Positions 1-12,395 of a stretch of 64,000 bases of DNA are shown here, piece after piece. The DNA lies in NCBI GenBank assembly GCA_013407085.1, contig JACCGJ010010175.1, positions 62,001-126,000 of the forward strand, read 5' to 3'. Numbering within the stretch: the stretch's first letter is position 1; each line of letters starts with the position of its first letter. Under the pieces are notes generated by a model. That model searched no databases. It was not told the origin of the DNA and was given only the letters and a program-made list of their open reading frames with translations. The position numbers were made by a program, and so were the translations under genes. The DNA comes from Atriophallophorus winterbourni. Its lineage: Eukaryota > Platyhelminthes > Trematoda > Plagiorchiida > Microphallidae.

Positions 1-2829
1 TAGTTGGAATTCTATGATCGTACACTTCATGCCTTCAACAGTATTACAAATTATACGAAATTTTCCAAAGTAATTTTTGACTGGAATAAGCGATACATGA
101 GCATCCATGAGCAGATACAAAGAGGATACAAGATAAATTTTTGAGTCGGTTTTACTTAGCGGGTTAGCAAAGGATGAATCTGAATTGACCAATATGGCTG
201 TTTCCAATATGTCGTGTTTCGTACAAACACACGAAACACAACTTTCTCAAACTTCTTGTATCATTAGATACCCCACACAGACAAGGCATAAATTCGAAAA
301 TGAAAACACGTTGATCACTGGAAGATAAGTGTTGTGTCTGTCAATAAACCGAGGTCATCATCCGCCAATACTGATTTTTCCCACCTAAGTTTATACGACA
401 TTTGTGACTTAGCATTACATAGCATAACTTGTGATTGCTTGAATAATATAAACGGTTGTCTGGCAGGTGACTCCACAGCTGTAGTTTTGATATGATACTG
501 TTCTTTAGTCGTTGAGCATTATATGAACTCATGAGTGGCACTCAAAATAAGAAACAAAATAAATAGCTTACACCCACTGCATAGCATTTTGTCCAACCAA
601 TACACCTGGTAATTAATTTTGTGCCATAAAAGCGCGAACCTCGTCACTTCAGAACACAGTGGTGACTTAAAAAAATGTTCTACAAAAAAACAAAGTTTTC
701 TCAATCACATTTCATAGCACATTGTGGAGCGTTGCTAGCTGGTTTTCTCACAATAAAATTTATTGCCAACGTTGAATTTTGCATTAATTAGAGTTTCAAA
801 TCACAACCGAGTACTTTTTAAAATAAACAAAATTATACATGCGTGTTATATCGATTTAAAGGTTTTCGATAGCGAATTTTTATAAAGATTATTGCTTTTG
901 GTCCGATTAACAATCTCTCTTAGGGTGTTTACAGTTAGTCTTTTTTAACAGCCTCCGCAAATATGGTCACGTGGTGAACGCAAAACTGCGCCACCGAAGA
1001 CGCATACCGACTACCGTTGTTTACGTCGTTCAGACGTCACGTGTGGCATGCAGCGATAGGATCGATAATTGTTAACGAATACTTATTATAAATTAGCCTA
1101 CTTACATGTTGTAAGTAGAACGATCAAACGATTTAGTGTAAAACAGGGTTGATTGTGCCCACTCGAATCATCAATGATTTCAAAGCTCAAGCTTTATCGT
1201 TTCTACATAGTTTCAAGAAATCTGAATCATGATTTTAATCTACATTCTAGATGAATGAGGAAAAATAAGATAAAGAATATATTATGAAAAGTGTTTTTAC
1301 TGTCACGTATCGTATTTTGTGGGTAGTGTATTTTTGTTAAATTCCAATTGGATCAGACAATGCGAAGAATAGATTATTGTTCACATTATTTAGTATGGTA
1401 AAAACACTACTGCTGTATTTTCCTTTTGCATGAATACCAATATAACTAGTCTCACTTATGCAGTTTACAGATATGTTTGAAATGTAGCAGACGAATCGGT
1501 AACTCTAAGATATCGCCTGCAAAATATTCTTGCGTTGCTTTGCATAACACAGCTCCAAGTGCGTTGGCATCCTTCGTTCGATCTCGGCCACAGACAACTG
1601 ACCTGTGAGGCACCTGGTAAATTCATTGTTCACAAAGCTATGCATGACTATACAATCCGTATTGGAAGTAACGTTCAGTCTAAGTGTTCCAGTATTTTAA
1701 ACAGCTGTTGTTTGGTAATTTAGTTAGAAGCTTTCGATAAATTATTATGAAAATGTGAAGCGGCCAAAACGCCCCCCATATTGTTTCTTAAACAAGCTGA
1801 AGATGCGTATCGGATACATGTTTGATCTGCTAGTATGGAAATCACATTGCAGTTTGTAGTCAAATGGATCAGCTAACACTAGCAGCTTTAAAAAAAAATT
1901 ACTAGCCGCATTCCGCAGAGTTATTATGTCGTTTCATCTATCACACTAGTATTTTGTCCCATATATCTTCTGTGACAAAATTATTATACTAGAATTGAAT
2001 AAATCACACAATGACTGTCATGGGGCAGTTTCGCGGACTATGGTCTATTACTCTCTTGAACTCATCAAGGCTAGGAATAGCAAGATGCTCTATTGTTGGG
2101 CTAATCCGATTGTTCGCTTGATTTCATTAGGAAAACCAGCAAAGTAAGGTTTGTTATAGACGCGGATTGAATATAAGCAGTCAGCACACCAAGTTGTTCT
2201 AATATGTAACTTTTCGCGTTTGTAATCGTTTAGAATTTACAACCTCTGACCGTTTTCCAGGAATACATCAGCTTCGAATGGATCGCTTGTTCGTGGTTAT
2301 CTTCTCCCATATGTGAATAGGGCTTCGAGTATAATTGCGATATTATTATAAAAGGCATCAACAGGGGTTTAATAGAGCGTCCGAATATAAAAAATGTTCA
2401 CTATCCACACATGGTGCACTTCACCTTCAGAGACCAAATACATTACCTTCCATTGATGCTCGATTTCGCTATGATCAGCGTGCTATTTCGTACGGTAAAG
2501 TCGATTTCATGCTAGATTAAAGATTTATGGTGAAAAAAGCAAATAGCTTTGCAATACCATAGGATATACGTATAAAAGTTAAACAAAACGTTACTTTAAT
2601 GTTTGCGTTCAAAGGAGGAGCAAAGTAATTCTAATCGTGACATAGAGGGAGGAATTCTTGACCGTAAATATATGTTTGGGTATATTTGTTTTTTCCAAGT
2701 ATATGTAAGAAGTTAACACTATGGGATTTCAGTAAACTGGGGCCAGCACAGAATTATTCAACATAACAGATCGTAACGTTTGCTTGAATAAAATTTCTTT
2801 TGATGAGGAAACAATTTCTGGCGGTTGGC
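1..2829. other. AT-rich non-coding stretch
   Basis: No gene is recognisable here. The open frames are short (about 60 codons) and resemble nothing I know. A slightly GC-richer patch at about 955-1060 holds two TCACGTG boxes (967-973 and 1037-1043); the second is fused to a CRE-like GACGTCA. Confidence 0.6.
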
Positions 2830-3403
2830 TGTTCCACAAAAAGCATACACGGACAGCGTAAAAGTTGCGACGACAGTTTAATCGGGAATGTGGAATTTGA
2901 ACAATCAGGTTGTGACTGCGGGTCAGGAGATTGGTACCAATTTTAAAAAGGTGTCTGAGTTGGTGGGACCTCGTATGGATTATTCGGCATGTTAGTATTA
3001 GGTAAGCTCGAATGCATCTGCGCTCGAGAGTTCACAATAAAAGTCTAGGCAGTGGCTGCTCAAAGGTAGATTGTGCAATCCAGTATCCATTTTTTGCCTA
3101 ATGATAAATCATTTTTTCCATCTATGATGTCCAAGCTTGTACTGTATAGTCCACAAATGAATGTATGTATACATTGACTATCTTTGACAATGAGTGCGGT
3201 GGGAAACATCCGAATATTTGTCTGAGTAAGCCGAATACGCTGCATGCACGCTTATAAACGGCCTCGCACTGCAGACTGTTTTTCAAATTTCCACACACGC
3301 AGATCCCGAGATTTTTCTGCGATATATTCCACTCAAGTGTATGACTGCCAACTATGTATGAGAACGGGAAGAGTTTTTCAATAGAGACAGTCACATACCG
3401 CAT
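2830..3403 (-). mobile_element. CR1-like non-LTR retrotransposon, 3' fragment
   Basis: The minus strand encodes the region just after the reverse transcriptase palm of a CR1-like ORF2 (3403 to 3122). It contains a 'GSHTLEW' segment and a long conserved stretch that aligns with the same region of the better copy at 34.1-34.8 kb. About 160 bp further on (2830-2960) lies the extreme C-terminal block, seen as a match to the stretch around 34,200-34,260. The intervening domain is lost. It sits directly next to the end of a second copy, so the two C-termini appear in the wrong order for a single element. Presence is clear; the exact ends are uncertain. Confidence 0.6.
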
Positions 3404-3904
3404 CGTTTGTCATATACTCATTCAGTTTGGAAACGAACACAGCATCAGATTCCGAGCGTGTGATTAATTCAGGCAAAAAGTTCTGTGTGAAACAAATTCT
3501 TACCGATAAAAAAATTCGACGAATATCCAATCGAGAATGCGGAATGCTTAAAGAATTTTGATGTTTGAGTTTTGATGTTCGAGTAAGGCCATCAGCAAGT
3601 GTTTAAGGGGATGGTTTTCAGTGAGCAAGATTTTGAATGCCAACAAGAGGTCACCTGTATCCGTCGTTGGGTAAAATCATGTAAATTTAGTTTTAACATT
3701 CGCTCTTTGAAAGGTAAATTTCTGGAACGGGGCAACAACATTGTAGCACGATGATAAACCCTGTCAAGTAGTTCGATACCCTTCCTCAGTCTGTAATCGA
3801 TTGCTGTTGCTTCTGATATGAGAATCAAATCTATGGTTGGAGATTTGTCGGGCCCATTTATCGACTGAAGGAATTTGCATGGTTGCAGAAGGAAATGAGA
3901 TTAA

Positions 3905-4400
3905 TCATCTAGCGGAATTTGTACTCAAGTGATTGCTGCCTACGCAATCTTTTGGTTTGAAGTTGTGGAAGTTTGAAATCACGCATTATGAGTAGTTGGG
4001 ATCCGCTCAGATTTCCAGCGTTACGAATTATTTCTAGCATCATTTCGTTATGGGCTTCAGATGAGGTGATTGAGCGGTAAATTACACCAAGGATGCAGCT
4101 CTCTCCCGATTCCAGGCGCAAGCTACACCACATAGAGTCCTCCAGCTCAAATCCTGTATCAGAAACCATTGTGAAGTGAAGACGCTCGTGGTAATACACA
4201 GCTACTCCGCCACCTGTTTTTGAGCGGTCTCAAAGAAGCAGGATCATGTTGATACTGGCCAGCTCGCAATCATTCATCTGATCATGGAACCACGTCTTGG
4301 TTACAGCGATAATGTCAGCAGAAAACTGATTGCTGAAATAAATTAATTCAGCTATTTTGTTCCGAAAACACTGCGCATTTTTGTTTAATCAGTTAATACC
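3905..4400 (-). pseudogene. Apurinic-type endonuclease domain of the CR1-like element
   Basis: Minus-strand translation gives the order expected of an APE-like retrotransposon endonuclease: an 'NAQCFRNKIAEL' helix, then 'ADIIAVTKTWFHD' (the E/TWF block, with Lys where Glu is usual), then 'GGGVAVYYHERL', then 'LGVIYRS', and finally 'LLIMRDFKLPQL', which corresponds to the GDFN metal-binding motif with two substitutions. A stop or frame break falls near 4235. Those changed catalytic residues make it inactive. It belongs to the copy at 3405-6210. Confidence 0.65.
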
Positions 4401-4598
4401 GGTTTTGATATGTAGCAATGATTTGTGGATGGTGTCTATTGGTCCGTCGCCCTGAGAGTCAGGCGTTTATGTTTTTTTAAACGTTTTCTGAGTTTGAGTT
4501 CTCAGTGTCTTTGCACAACAATGCTTCCGCTTGTGTTTTTGGGACAGCCTTAAATGAGCTTAGTCTGATGTCGCTATGGATATTTTCCTGTGTACTTG

Positions 4599-5800
4599 CT
4601 AAGTATGTCCGACGGAATCTGTAATTGCATTTGTTAGAAATGTGAGTTTCAAGGGTGGTGGTCCATCACCTTTGTAATTTGATGACTGGGGTATCCTGAA
4701 GCTACTCACAACAAGACACTCCCTCGCTCCTATCATTTCTGCGATGTAGAGCCACTGTTTGTAGTCATGTTGTTGTGATTTAACAGCCTTCCTAGTATTG
4801 GTAGCCTCTGGAACGCCTAGAAGAATTAGACTGCGCTCATTATTCTTCTTACGAACAGCAAGACGTCCTTTTCTTTTCCACCATGGTATGTCGGCGTTCA
4901 TTCGAGTATTGCACTCTGAAAAATCCCGTAGCAAGTAAGAATGTAAAAGAACAGTTTCCGTATCCTTCTCACTGTTTAGTGTCATTTTCAGTAGACGTAG
5001 TTCACTGAAATGTTGGGAGCTTGAGTGGCGAATCAAAACGTGTAACTGCTGTCGGTATGATGGTTTCCGAACCCATCATCGCACAGAGGTTCGACCATTG
5101 TTCTAGGTCGTGTTTCTGTCGATTGGCAAAAAGAGTCTCGTTGGATTCCTGTATGTTGGTAATGATTACAAAGAGATTTTTTTGAGTTTTTCGCCCTGTG
5201 TCTTGGATTTGAATCAGATGGTTTCAGCTAAACCTTCTGATGAGCGGACAGCTTGATCTTCGTAACCTTGCTATGTCAGAGCAGTTTAGGTCAAACATAA
5301 CATTGACGGTCGGTTTTACACAGGTTGAGTCTTTAAGAGGAGAACGCTCCGCAAGACACTCCGGCAGATTTATAACAGTTGAGTGTTTGCGTGGAATGAT
5401 CTGCGGAGATGTATATTTTGTCTAGTTGGCATTACAGACTATATTTTCCGATTTTTCGGTAGTTGTACCGGCAAACCTAGAGTTCCGAGCTTTAACTAGT
5501 TTCATATGATGCCTTTAATGTTTGTATACGGAGGTCTAAGCTCAACATGCGTTCATCCAGGTTGCATTTCTGGACACTTGTTGAACCACGCAAAATCTCG
5601 TTTTGTTTTGTTTGACAATGTTAACAGACGTAGCATACGCCTGGAATATTTTCATCATTGAGGATCGATATCTCCTCAGTAGTCAATGATTTTTCACATT
5701 TTGCGTGACACGTGTGAGCAGTTGCGACACGTGATCGATTTGACCGTACCAGTAACAACTTTCTCACATACGACACATGTTTTGCGAGCGTCAGGTTGTT
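4599..5800 (-). pseudogene. Retrotransposon ORF1: PHD-like zinc finger plus RRM-like region
   Basis: ORF1 of the CR1-like copy, a presumed nucleic-acid-binding chaperone. At 5785-5612 the minus strand shows a CVVC pair, a CRNC pair followed by SH, then HAKC, and last a CYVC pair with one more cysteine. This spacing resembles a Cys4-His-Cys3 PHD finger. One frameshift near 5705 splits it, and a TAA falls just after the last CxxC. The following frame, 5036-4599, is open for 145 codons and contains a hydrophobic strand 'RSLILLGVPE', as in RRM-like ORF1 proteins, and a second block 'SFRIPQSSNYKGDG'. The copy at 61.8-62.1 kb has the second CxxC and then jumps straight to the later part, so it lacks half the finger. 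Confidence 0.55.
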
Positions 5801-6210
5801 TCATTTTAACGGGGTCAACCAAAAGTACGACCAAGACGGTAAAAAATCGATATGGCCGGAGTTGGTCGATGTGTTATTGTGTAGAATTGACGCGAAGTGA
5901 AGAACTCTAAGTATATTTCGTCACCAGATTTTGCAGCGAGTTGTCAGTCTCCCGTTGAGAATGTTGGTATGAAATTGATTGCACGATGTGTAATCCACCG
6001 ATTAGTTTCCGATAGTGGTAAACACTGATGGGTAAATCCAACAGCAGAAACACAGAAGCGAAATCAAAGAACGAATGAACAGCACAAAGAACGACAAGTC
6101 GTAGATAGTCAATTCTTGTGTGAGTAGATCCGTCGTGACAAACTATCACATAGATATCCAAAAATCACACTGATCGGATGGAGATTTTGAAAGTTATATC
6201 CAAAAGTGAG

Positions 6211-7589
6211 GCACCTCAAAATAATCCAATCGATGGAAATCGAGGATCCTCCGTGCCCTTTCAATAACAAAAAGTACACCCTACCTGAAACAACTTCCCA
6301 GTGACTGATATGCGAATTTATTGCAAAGTAACTACGCCGTGTTGATAACCGATATTCTTAGGTGGTCGGTTGAGAATTTTTTTCGCGAGTGGACACCAGT
6401 ATAACATTCGAAATATCCGCAATGGTGAAACGTCTGCTTCAACGGTAACACTACGGGGTTCGGGTGGATGTGAGTAAACCATTACATTGATTATCAGTGT
6501 GTTTTGTGACCAACATGGAAGAAGACCATACCATTGCAACATAAAGTCCGACGCCTTACGACACCGGCTTGCATTCAACGTTGACCGATCACGAGATGAT
6601 AAGTGTCCTCACTATTTCGAAGAATTTGGTACCGATCACAATGTTGACATTCGCATCAGTTTTCTAATTAAACGAGGATGGTTCGATAGCTCATTGACCA
6701 GCCTTTCTCGTTTATAAATCCAGGATTGGGGGCGGTAATTGGCACAGACGAGTCAACAAAAACATTTTTTCGTATTTTGTATTCTACGCGTCATCGAGAA
6801 CTCGATGAAGCATTGAATGGACGTTTTCAGTTTCACAGATTTAGAGTCAGCATCTTCCTTACCGAACTATTAATATGATGTGGAAAATACATTGCCTTTT
6901 CGTTGATTCTTAAATCATATACTGTGAATAAAAATAATAAACCACGGCGAGATGCACATTATTGACTGGTAATACCTAGCCCTAGTGTTGGACAAAATTT
7001 CACACCTAGTCTCGTTAAAATATTAGGGGAATAGTGAAAAAAAGTGAATCCCTTAGCTGACGCCAACGTTTAATCTTGCATACCAACCAATAAAATATAA
7101 GATTGAATTACCCGAATTATATGCAGCATTTCATTTGCTATGCAAATGCATTGAGCCCATTACATTTCTCAATTGATTGTAGTCACACGATAGCTCACTT
7201 ATTTACATTTATCTCTCAATTGAGCTTTACGTTGTTACTAGTGTGGAAGTCTTATAGGCATTATCATAGTTCGATTTTAGGCTTTCTGCGAGGACGGGTG
7301 GTTACATTTGCGATAGCGATGACTATTTCGCAATGGCACCTATGAAGCAAGATGTAATTATGGCATGAGGATAATGGCGGGTGGTTAATATTAAGACCTA
7401 CTCATAAGTACCGAAACATTCGATAAAATTACAAAGTTGATGGCTGACAATAAGATCACCGCTCCTGAGAAACTTGGAATTTCAAATCGCTCCGATGTTA
7501 GATCTAATTGTGAAGAGAAACATTTTGGTTGCTCACATCCCCCGATGTGAGCTAGATAAAGAGCAGTCAATTGAGGTATTGTTGCTTAC
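6211..7589. other. No recognisable gene
   Basis: Open frames here are under 90 codons, overlap on both strands and show no family signature. I see no repeat shared with the rest of the window. Confidence 0.5.
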
Positions 7590-7965
7590 TATCAACGAAA
7601 CCGGAAAGTTGTTGAATTGGATCAATGACTACCTAACAAACCACACTACCAAGGTACGTGTTGACGGTGCATTATCAAAACCAATCGCAGCAACTAGCGG
7701 AGTTCCCCAAGGTTCAGTCCTTGGTTCGATCCTTTTTCTGGTTTATGTTAATGAAATACCGTGTTCGATGTAAAATTTCATTATTGTGGACGACACAAAG
7801 ATATGGCGTTGCATCCAGAGCCCAGAAGACTGTCTGCTATTACAAAAAGCTTCACATTTGGTCGTTGAAGAATAAACTGATAATTAACATCAACAAATGT
7901 AGGCTCATTAATGTGGGGAAGCAAGTCGATTTCACATACCATATAGGTATTTTAGGAGCCACTGA
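7590..7965 (+). pseudogene. CR1-like reverse transcriptase fragment (family A)
   Basis: The plus strand encodes the thumb-side half of a family A reverse transcriptase. It has 'LLNWINDYLTNHTTKVRVDG', then 'SGVPQGSVLG' (RT motif for template-primer grip), 'LFLVYVNEIP', and after a frame break 'LHIWSLKNKL' and 'NVGKQVDFTYHIG'. The order and residues match the copy at 34.1-35.8 kb. The Y/FADD catalytic block is destroyed by a stop and frameshift between 7770 and 7800. Both ends are truncated. Confidence 0.8.
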
Positions 7966-8114
7966 AATGAGACTGTTACCCCGATGATTGTCATGCAAAT
8001 CAGCGCGTTCCAGTTTCAAAATTCAAATCAATTACTGATATTCTCAAACAGATCGAAAACGCGTTCCTCAGCCCATATGTTGGCGAACAGCGCTTGAAGT
8101 TTGCAAGCTAGGGC

Positions 8115-8215
8115 GCAACCGCCACTGAGATGCATGCGGAAACACGCTGTAGTCTCACTGCTACATTCTGTTTGCTGGCCTGGGCAATCTGAAAGTATGT
8201 CAGCCCGCTGAATGC
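8115..8215 (+). repeat. R1 short repeat, degenerate copy
   Basis: Shares 'tgcatgcggaaacacgct', 'agtctcact', then 'gcctgggcaa.ctga.agtat' and 'cagcccgctg', in the same order as the R1 copies at 12.2, 12.5 and 15.9 kb. It is cut off before the 'ctggatcaggcttgtg' end. It lies just outside the 3' end of the RTE-like element. Confidence 0.65.
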
Positions 8216-8264
8216 AGACTTTTGTTTTTCGTACTTTTGTGCGGCTGGCTCCACGGGTGGATTA

Positions 8265-10830
8265 GCCGGCTTCACTGATGTCTCGAAATACGCCAGCCCA
8301 TGCTCGTTGATCGGAGTCGAGATTTTTGTAGATCATGATCCAGTCGCGTTCCCACCTTTAAACGCCCCAGACGGTACGCAGTCCTAGGGCATCTACGTCC
8401 TCCTTCACAGTTGACGACCAGGTCTTCTCTTAACCGCCTTGTAGCCGACGCCATTTACGAGCGGGTTCGGGGTCGAGTTTTTTGAGCGCTGAGTCTGTCT
8501 TTCGGAAGACGTGTAATCTTCGCCGTTGGATATGAACGGGAAGCGGAGGTATTCCGTTGCATCGCACACTAACGGCAGTGTTAGATATCCGATCAGTATA
8601 TCGCACACCCAAGATTACCCTAAGGCACCAGTGGTCAAACAATTCTAATGATCGTACATCCTATGACCTCAGAGGTCAAGTCTCACATCCATAAACCAGT
8701 ACAGAACTGATGGCTGCCTGGAAAACACGTATTTCAGTCTTGAGGCTGATCCGGGGCCTGCGCCAAAGGGTGCTTTTAAGCTGTAAAAACGCATTACGGG
8801 AACGATTAACCCTTAACTTCACTTCATCTTCGCCTGATCATTGGGCAGCATACTGGAACCGAGGTATTTGAAGACTGGAACACACTCGAATGGACCGTCT
8901 TAGACGTTCAATTGCTAGAGGCCTGGTGTAACGGTATAAAAATTGCTGGGTTTTTTTAGTTTGAGGCCGATTTTTGACGCAGAGCAACTAATGCGGCCTA
9001 GAAGCCTTTGCAGCATTTTCACCAAAAACAACCACATCATCCGCGTAATCGGGATCTGAGATCAGTTGATACTGGAAGCTCTTATAGTCCGGTTCATAAT
9101 TCAGTTGACGACATAGTTGAAAGAACACATCCTTGTCATACGGGCTCCACGGTCTAGTCAAAGGCAGGTCGGAAATCGATAAAACATGCTATCGATTGCT
9201 GTTGATACCCTGCACAATGCTCCGGAATTCTGTGTAGGGTGAATATTTGGTCAACACATCACATCCCATGGCGAAACCCACCTTGGCTGATTCTAGTGCG
9301 CAGATTTCGTTCGACGGAATTAGCAGTAACGTCGCAAACAACTTAGCAGCGGTATCAATGAGGCTCATTGGGCGATAGTTGGAGCACACATATTTATCTC
9401 CACCTTTAGGTAAGGGTAGGATAATTAACATACCTAATCTGACGGCAAAACATCCGTCTCCCAGATTTAACAAAACAATTTGTGCAGTGGAGATAATAAT
9501 GCCTCAGCACAGACTTTGATAAGTTTAACGGAAATCCCATCTTCGCCTGGCAATCTACCGTTCTTCATTCGTCTTAAGACATTTGAAATCTGTTACTCTG
9601 ATAGAGCATCACAGGTTGCTGTGCAACTGCAGTTCTGTACTGGAGCAGTGATCACTGTACTGGTAGCTGAGGGGCGGTTCAGTAACTGGCTGAAAGCTCA
9701 TCCCACCTATCTCAAAGTAAAAGATCAGCTGTCCTGACGAATCTTTGAGGTTCCTGCTAAAATTACGGCTTCTAGATGCAGTACGAATTACGCGAAAGTT
9801 TTCTACAGTCTCCTATTCTCGCTACAGCTTCAATCCTAGATGCTGTTTCCGCCCAATATAGCTGACGATCCTTATGGACGGATCGTGTAGCAGCTCTCCT
9901 TAGAAGGCAGTAATCAGAAGCTCCATGTATTCGAGCATCTCTTGCTTGGGCAGAGATTAATGGTGTTCTGAGAAATAACGTCTCGCCGGTGGCGGGAGAC
10001 GGTGCCTAGGTTTTCTAATGCCACATTCTGAGTAGCGACCTTTAGTCTGGTCCACTGTTGTTCAACTGGTGCATCATTCACATCCAACTACTCAGCAATA
10101 TTATCTATGAGCTTCTTACGGTTATCCGGGTTTCCTAAAGCTTCCAAGTTTAAACGCTTCCTAGGGTTTTTTCTTTTTCGGTTTAGCAGATGAAGTCGGA
10201 GTTTTGCACGAACGAGGGTGTGATCAGTGCCTGTTGCATTTCCTGTTTCGGCCCCAGGACAGAACTTACAGTCGAGCACTGAGAACATCCTGCGGGCGTG
10301 AATTCGGTAATCGATCGTACATACATTCATACATACAGATCTCCAACTAAGATAACTATATCGTACCTCGAAGCAAATCCAATGGGTTCTTCCATTGAAA
10401 TCATCCATGGCAAGGTCGCAGCTAAAATTAGTCAGTGCGTAAGCAGCAAACATAAGCAGAATGAGAAAATTTCTGTAATAGCAGCTTCTTTTGCACGAAC
10501 TCTGTAATCTGCACAAAGATGGCTGTCGATTGGGATCCAGTCCAACAGTGTGACTTTATCTCTATCACTCAAAACCATTCCAACACCAGCTTGGGTTGAT
10601 AACGTTGGATCATCATCATTGGCCAGGCGTGCACGGAAAGACCTGCGTAAGTTCAAAGGATTAGACAACCGTGTAACCGAACTAGAGTTATGTAAGCGCA
10701 TTTCTGATACACCGCATATATCAATATCACGAAAATCAAGTGCACGGGGAAAGGCTCCACGTTGTCTGACGCGCCGCCAATGTGAATAATACATGCGGGT
10801 GAACGCACGCACTGATGAAATAATGAGCAG
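8265..10830 (-). mobile_element. RTE-like non-LTR retrotransposon, near full length, decayed
   Basis: Read on the minus strand, the single pol-type ORF is visible almost end to end but broken by stops and frameshifts. Endonuclease: 10,800-10,100, with 'RALDFRDIDICGVSEMRLH', 'TQAGVGMVLSDR', 'NFSCDLAMDDFNGRTH', 'IDYRIHARR' and 'AETGNATGTDHTLVRAKLRL' (the terminal D-H pair). Reverse transcriptase: 9600-9190, with 'KNGRLPGEDGIS', 'LPKGGDKYVCSNYRPMSLID', 'AAKLFATLLL' and 'KVGFAMGCDV'. C-terminal region: 8960-8270, with 'YLGSSMLPN' and 'FDHWCLR' and a last block 'RRCPRTAYRLGRLKVGTRLD'. The palm region with the catalytic aspartates, about 9190-9050, is largely lost. This layout, with no ORF1, is typical of RTE-like elements common in trematodes. 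Codon and GC content are richer than the flanks. Confidence 0.85.
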
Positions 10831-12139
10831 GCGACGTACTTTAAGGGGCTAGATTTGATAAACGTGGATGAAAAGTTACTCCACTGTCAGGACAACCTAG
10901 TAGAGGACTGCATAATGGAAAACGGTGACTACAAAAATTTGTATGAAGCGTGAGATGGTTCAAAGCAAGGTAAATGGAGTTCATGGATCCGGCCATTTTA
11001 TCTGAATATCCTTAGTTACTTGTGGGTGTGATACTAAACATTTGTCCAGCTCGAAATAAGGGGTTGGCTTAAGGGATCCAACACGGAGCTTGACTAAAAA
11101 GACTGAACCAAAAGGGAGTGAATCTAGACTGAGTTTGTCTGACATTTAACTATCGACCCTCCCGGTAGGGGTAGATAATTTGGTGCCCGAAGTACACCAC
11201 CCAGTAAAGCACAATGGGTCATGCTGTGCACAAACCATCGCACCATGTTAAGATTCAGTCTCAGCTCAATTGAATAGGTTTATAAGAAAACCATGCGTGT
11301 TTGACAACTTTCCGCTACGTTCGACGAAATCCACGTAACGTTTCCAGCAATAGAATATCTAAGGCAATCATGGAAAAGAAGTTTCTAAATAAATGCGCTC
11401 TTCAAAATTAAAACGATAGGCACATGTATCGATCACACATTCTCCATAAACGATATCAATGGACATCGATTGTTTTGAAATAATATGAATTTTCAAGATT
11501 AGGTATTAGGTTAAACAGTGAAAGCATTTCATATTACGCCTGATCTAGAAAAATCCAGTATCACATGAGCAGTACATTGTTTCATGTTGAAAGGTGAAGC
11601 ATACTGATACATCAAATTATCTCCCTTCTGACAGAGAAACAACCTCCAAAGGGACCACAAACCTGAAATCGCGAAAACTACCAGTCATAGCATTCACACC
11701 GGGTTGTCCAATCTTGTGCACATTTAAGGGAAAATAGTTATGAGTTGATGCAGATCAATCGAATCAGCATGAACTGATGAAGAACATAGGGAAAGATGTA
11801 GGAGCAGTCTGACTTTCGCGACATTGTTTTAAATAGTATGTGGCTTCAAAGCAGCTACGAATGTGAGCTTCAAAGCAGCTACGAATGAGATGTTAAACTA
11901 TGAAAATATCCACATTAATCCTTTGTGACAATGGGCGTTTAAGAGTACGAGATATAATGCCATGTAATTCTAGTAACTAGTTTTCGTTTACCCTTATTGT
12001 CGTATACACCAGACAAATCGACGTCATTTATCTTACGCGGCGGTGGATGCATTTGCGGAGCTTCTGTTGCAATGGTTTTAGATTGTACGGAATCGCAACA
12101 ATAGAACCAGATAAAGTGCCGGATAGTCGTTGACTGAAC
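10831..12139. other. No gene; contains a 21-bp tandem duplication
   Basis: Nothing recognisable except a direct duplication of a 21-bp unit beginning 'gcttcaaagcagctacgaa' at 11,843-11,863 and 11,867-11,887, separated by 3 bp. Confidence 0.55.
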
Positions 12140-12150
12140 ATTAACTGATG

Positions 12151-12395
12151 TACTATCACTTTGCTGTGCAGCATTTCTGTGTTGTACAGCTAACATCGTG
12201 CTAAATTGATTGGTCAACGGTAGTGAGCTGCATGCTGAAACACGCTGGAGTCTCAGTACCATTTCCCGTTTTTTCTTCCTCATATCTGTCTAGGCCTGGA
12301 CAACCTGACAGTACCTTGGCCCACGTGCAGTCTCTGACTGTGCGGCACTTTCCCTGGATCAGGTTTGCGCTTTCATACCATACTATCACTTTGCT
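12151..12395 (+). repeat. R1 short repeat, full-length copy 1
   Basis: This is the most complete R1 copy. Landmarks in order: 'tactatcactttgct', 'gtgctaaattg', 'ggtagtgagctgcatgc', 'gaaacacgctggagtc', 'ggcctggacaacctgacagt', 'cccacgtgcagtctctgac', 'tgtgcggcactt' and 'ctggatcaggtttg', ending in 'catac'. It is followed directly by a second unit, as the opening landmark recurs at 12,381-12,395. Confidence 0.75.

Larger units (their letters stand above)
3405..6210 (-). mobile_element. CR1-like non-LTR retrotransposon with internal RT deletion
   Basis: Read on the minus strand this copy runs from a 5' UTR (about 6210-5800), through ORF1 with a zinc finger and RRM-like part (5790-4600), then the endonuclease domain (about 4400-3905), to the ORF2 C-terminus (3828-3405). 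The reverse transcriptase fingers and palm are missing between about 3905 and 3828. The 5' UTR and ORF1 have a close relative at 61.8-62.57 kb, which fixes the 5' boundary near 6210. Many stops and frameshifts show it is an old dead copy. The CR1-like assignment rests on the ORF1 plus endonuclease plus RT architecture. Confidence 0.75.

Noticed and set aside
5236..5270. A second hammerhead from 'CTGATGAGCGGACAG'
   Set aside because: No GAAA follows and no stem I partner is present.
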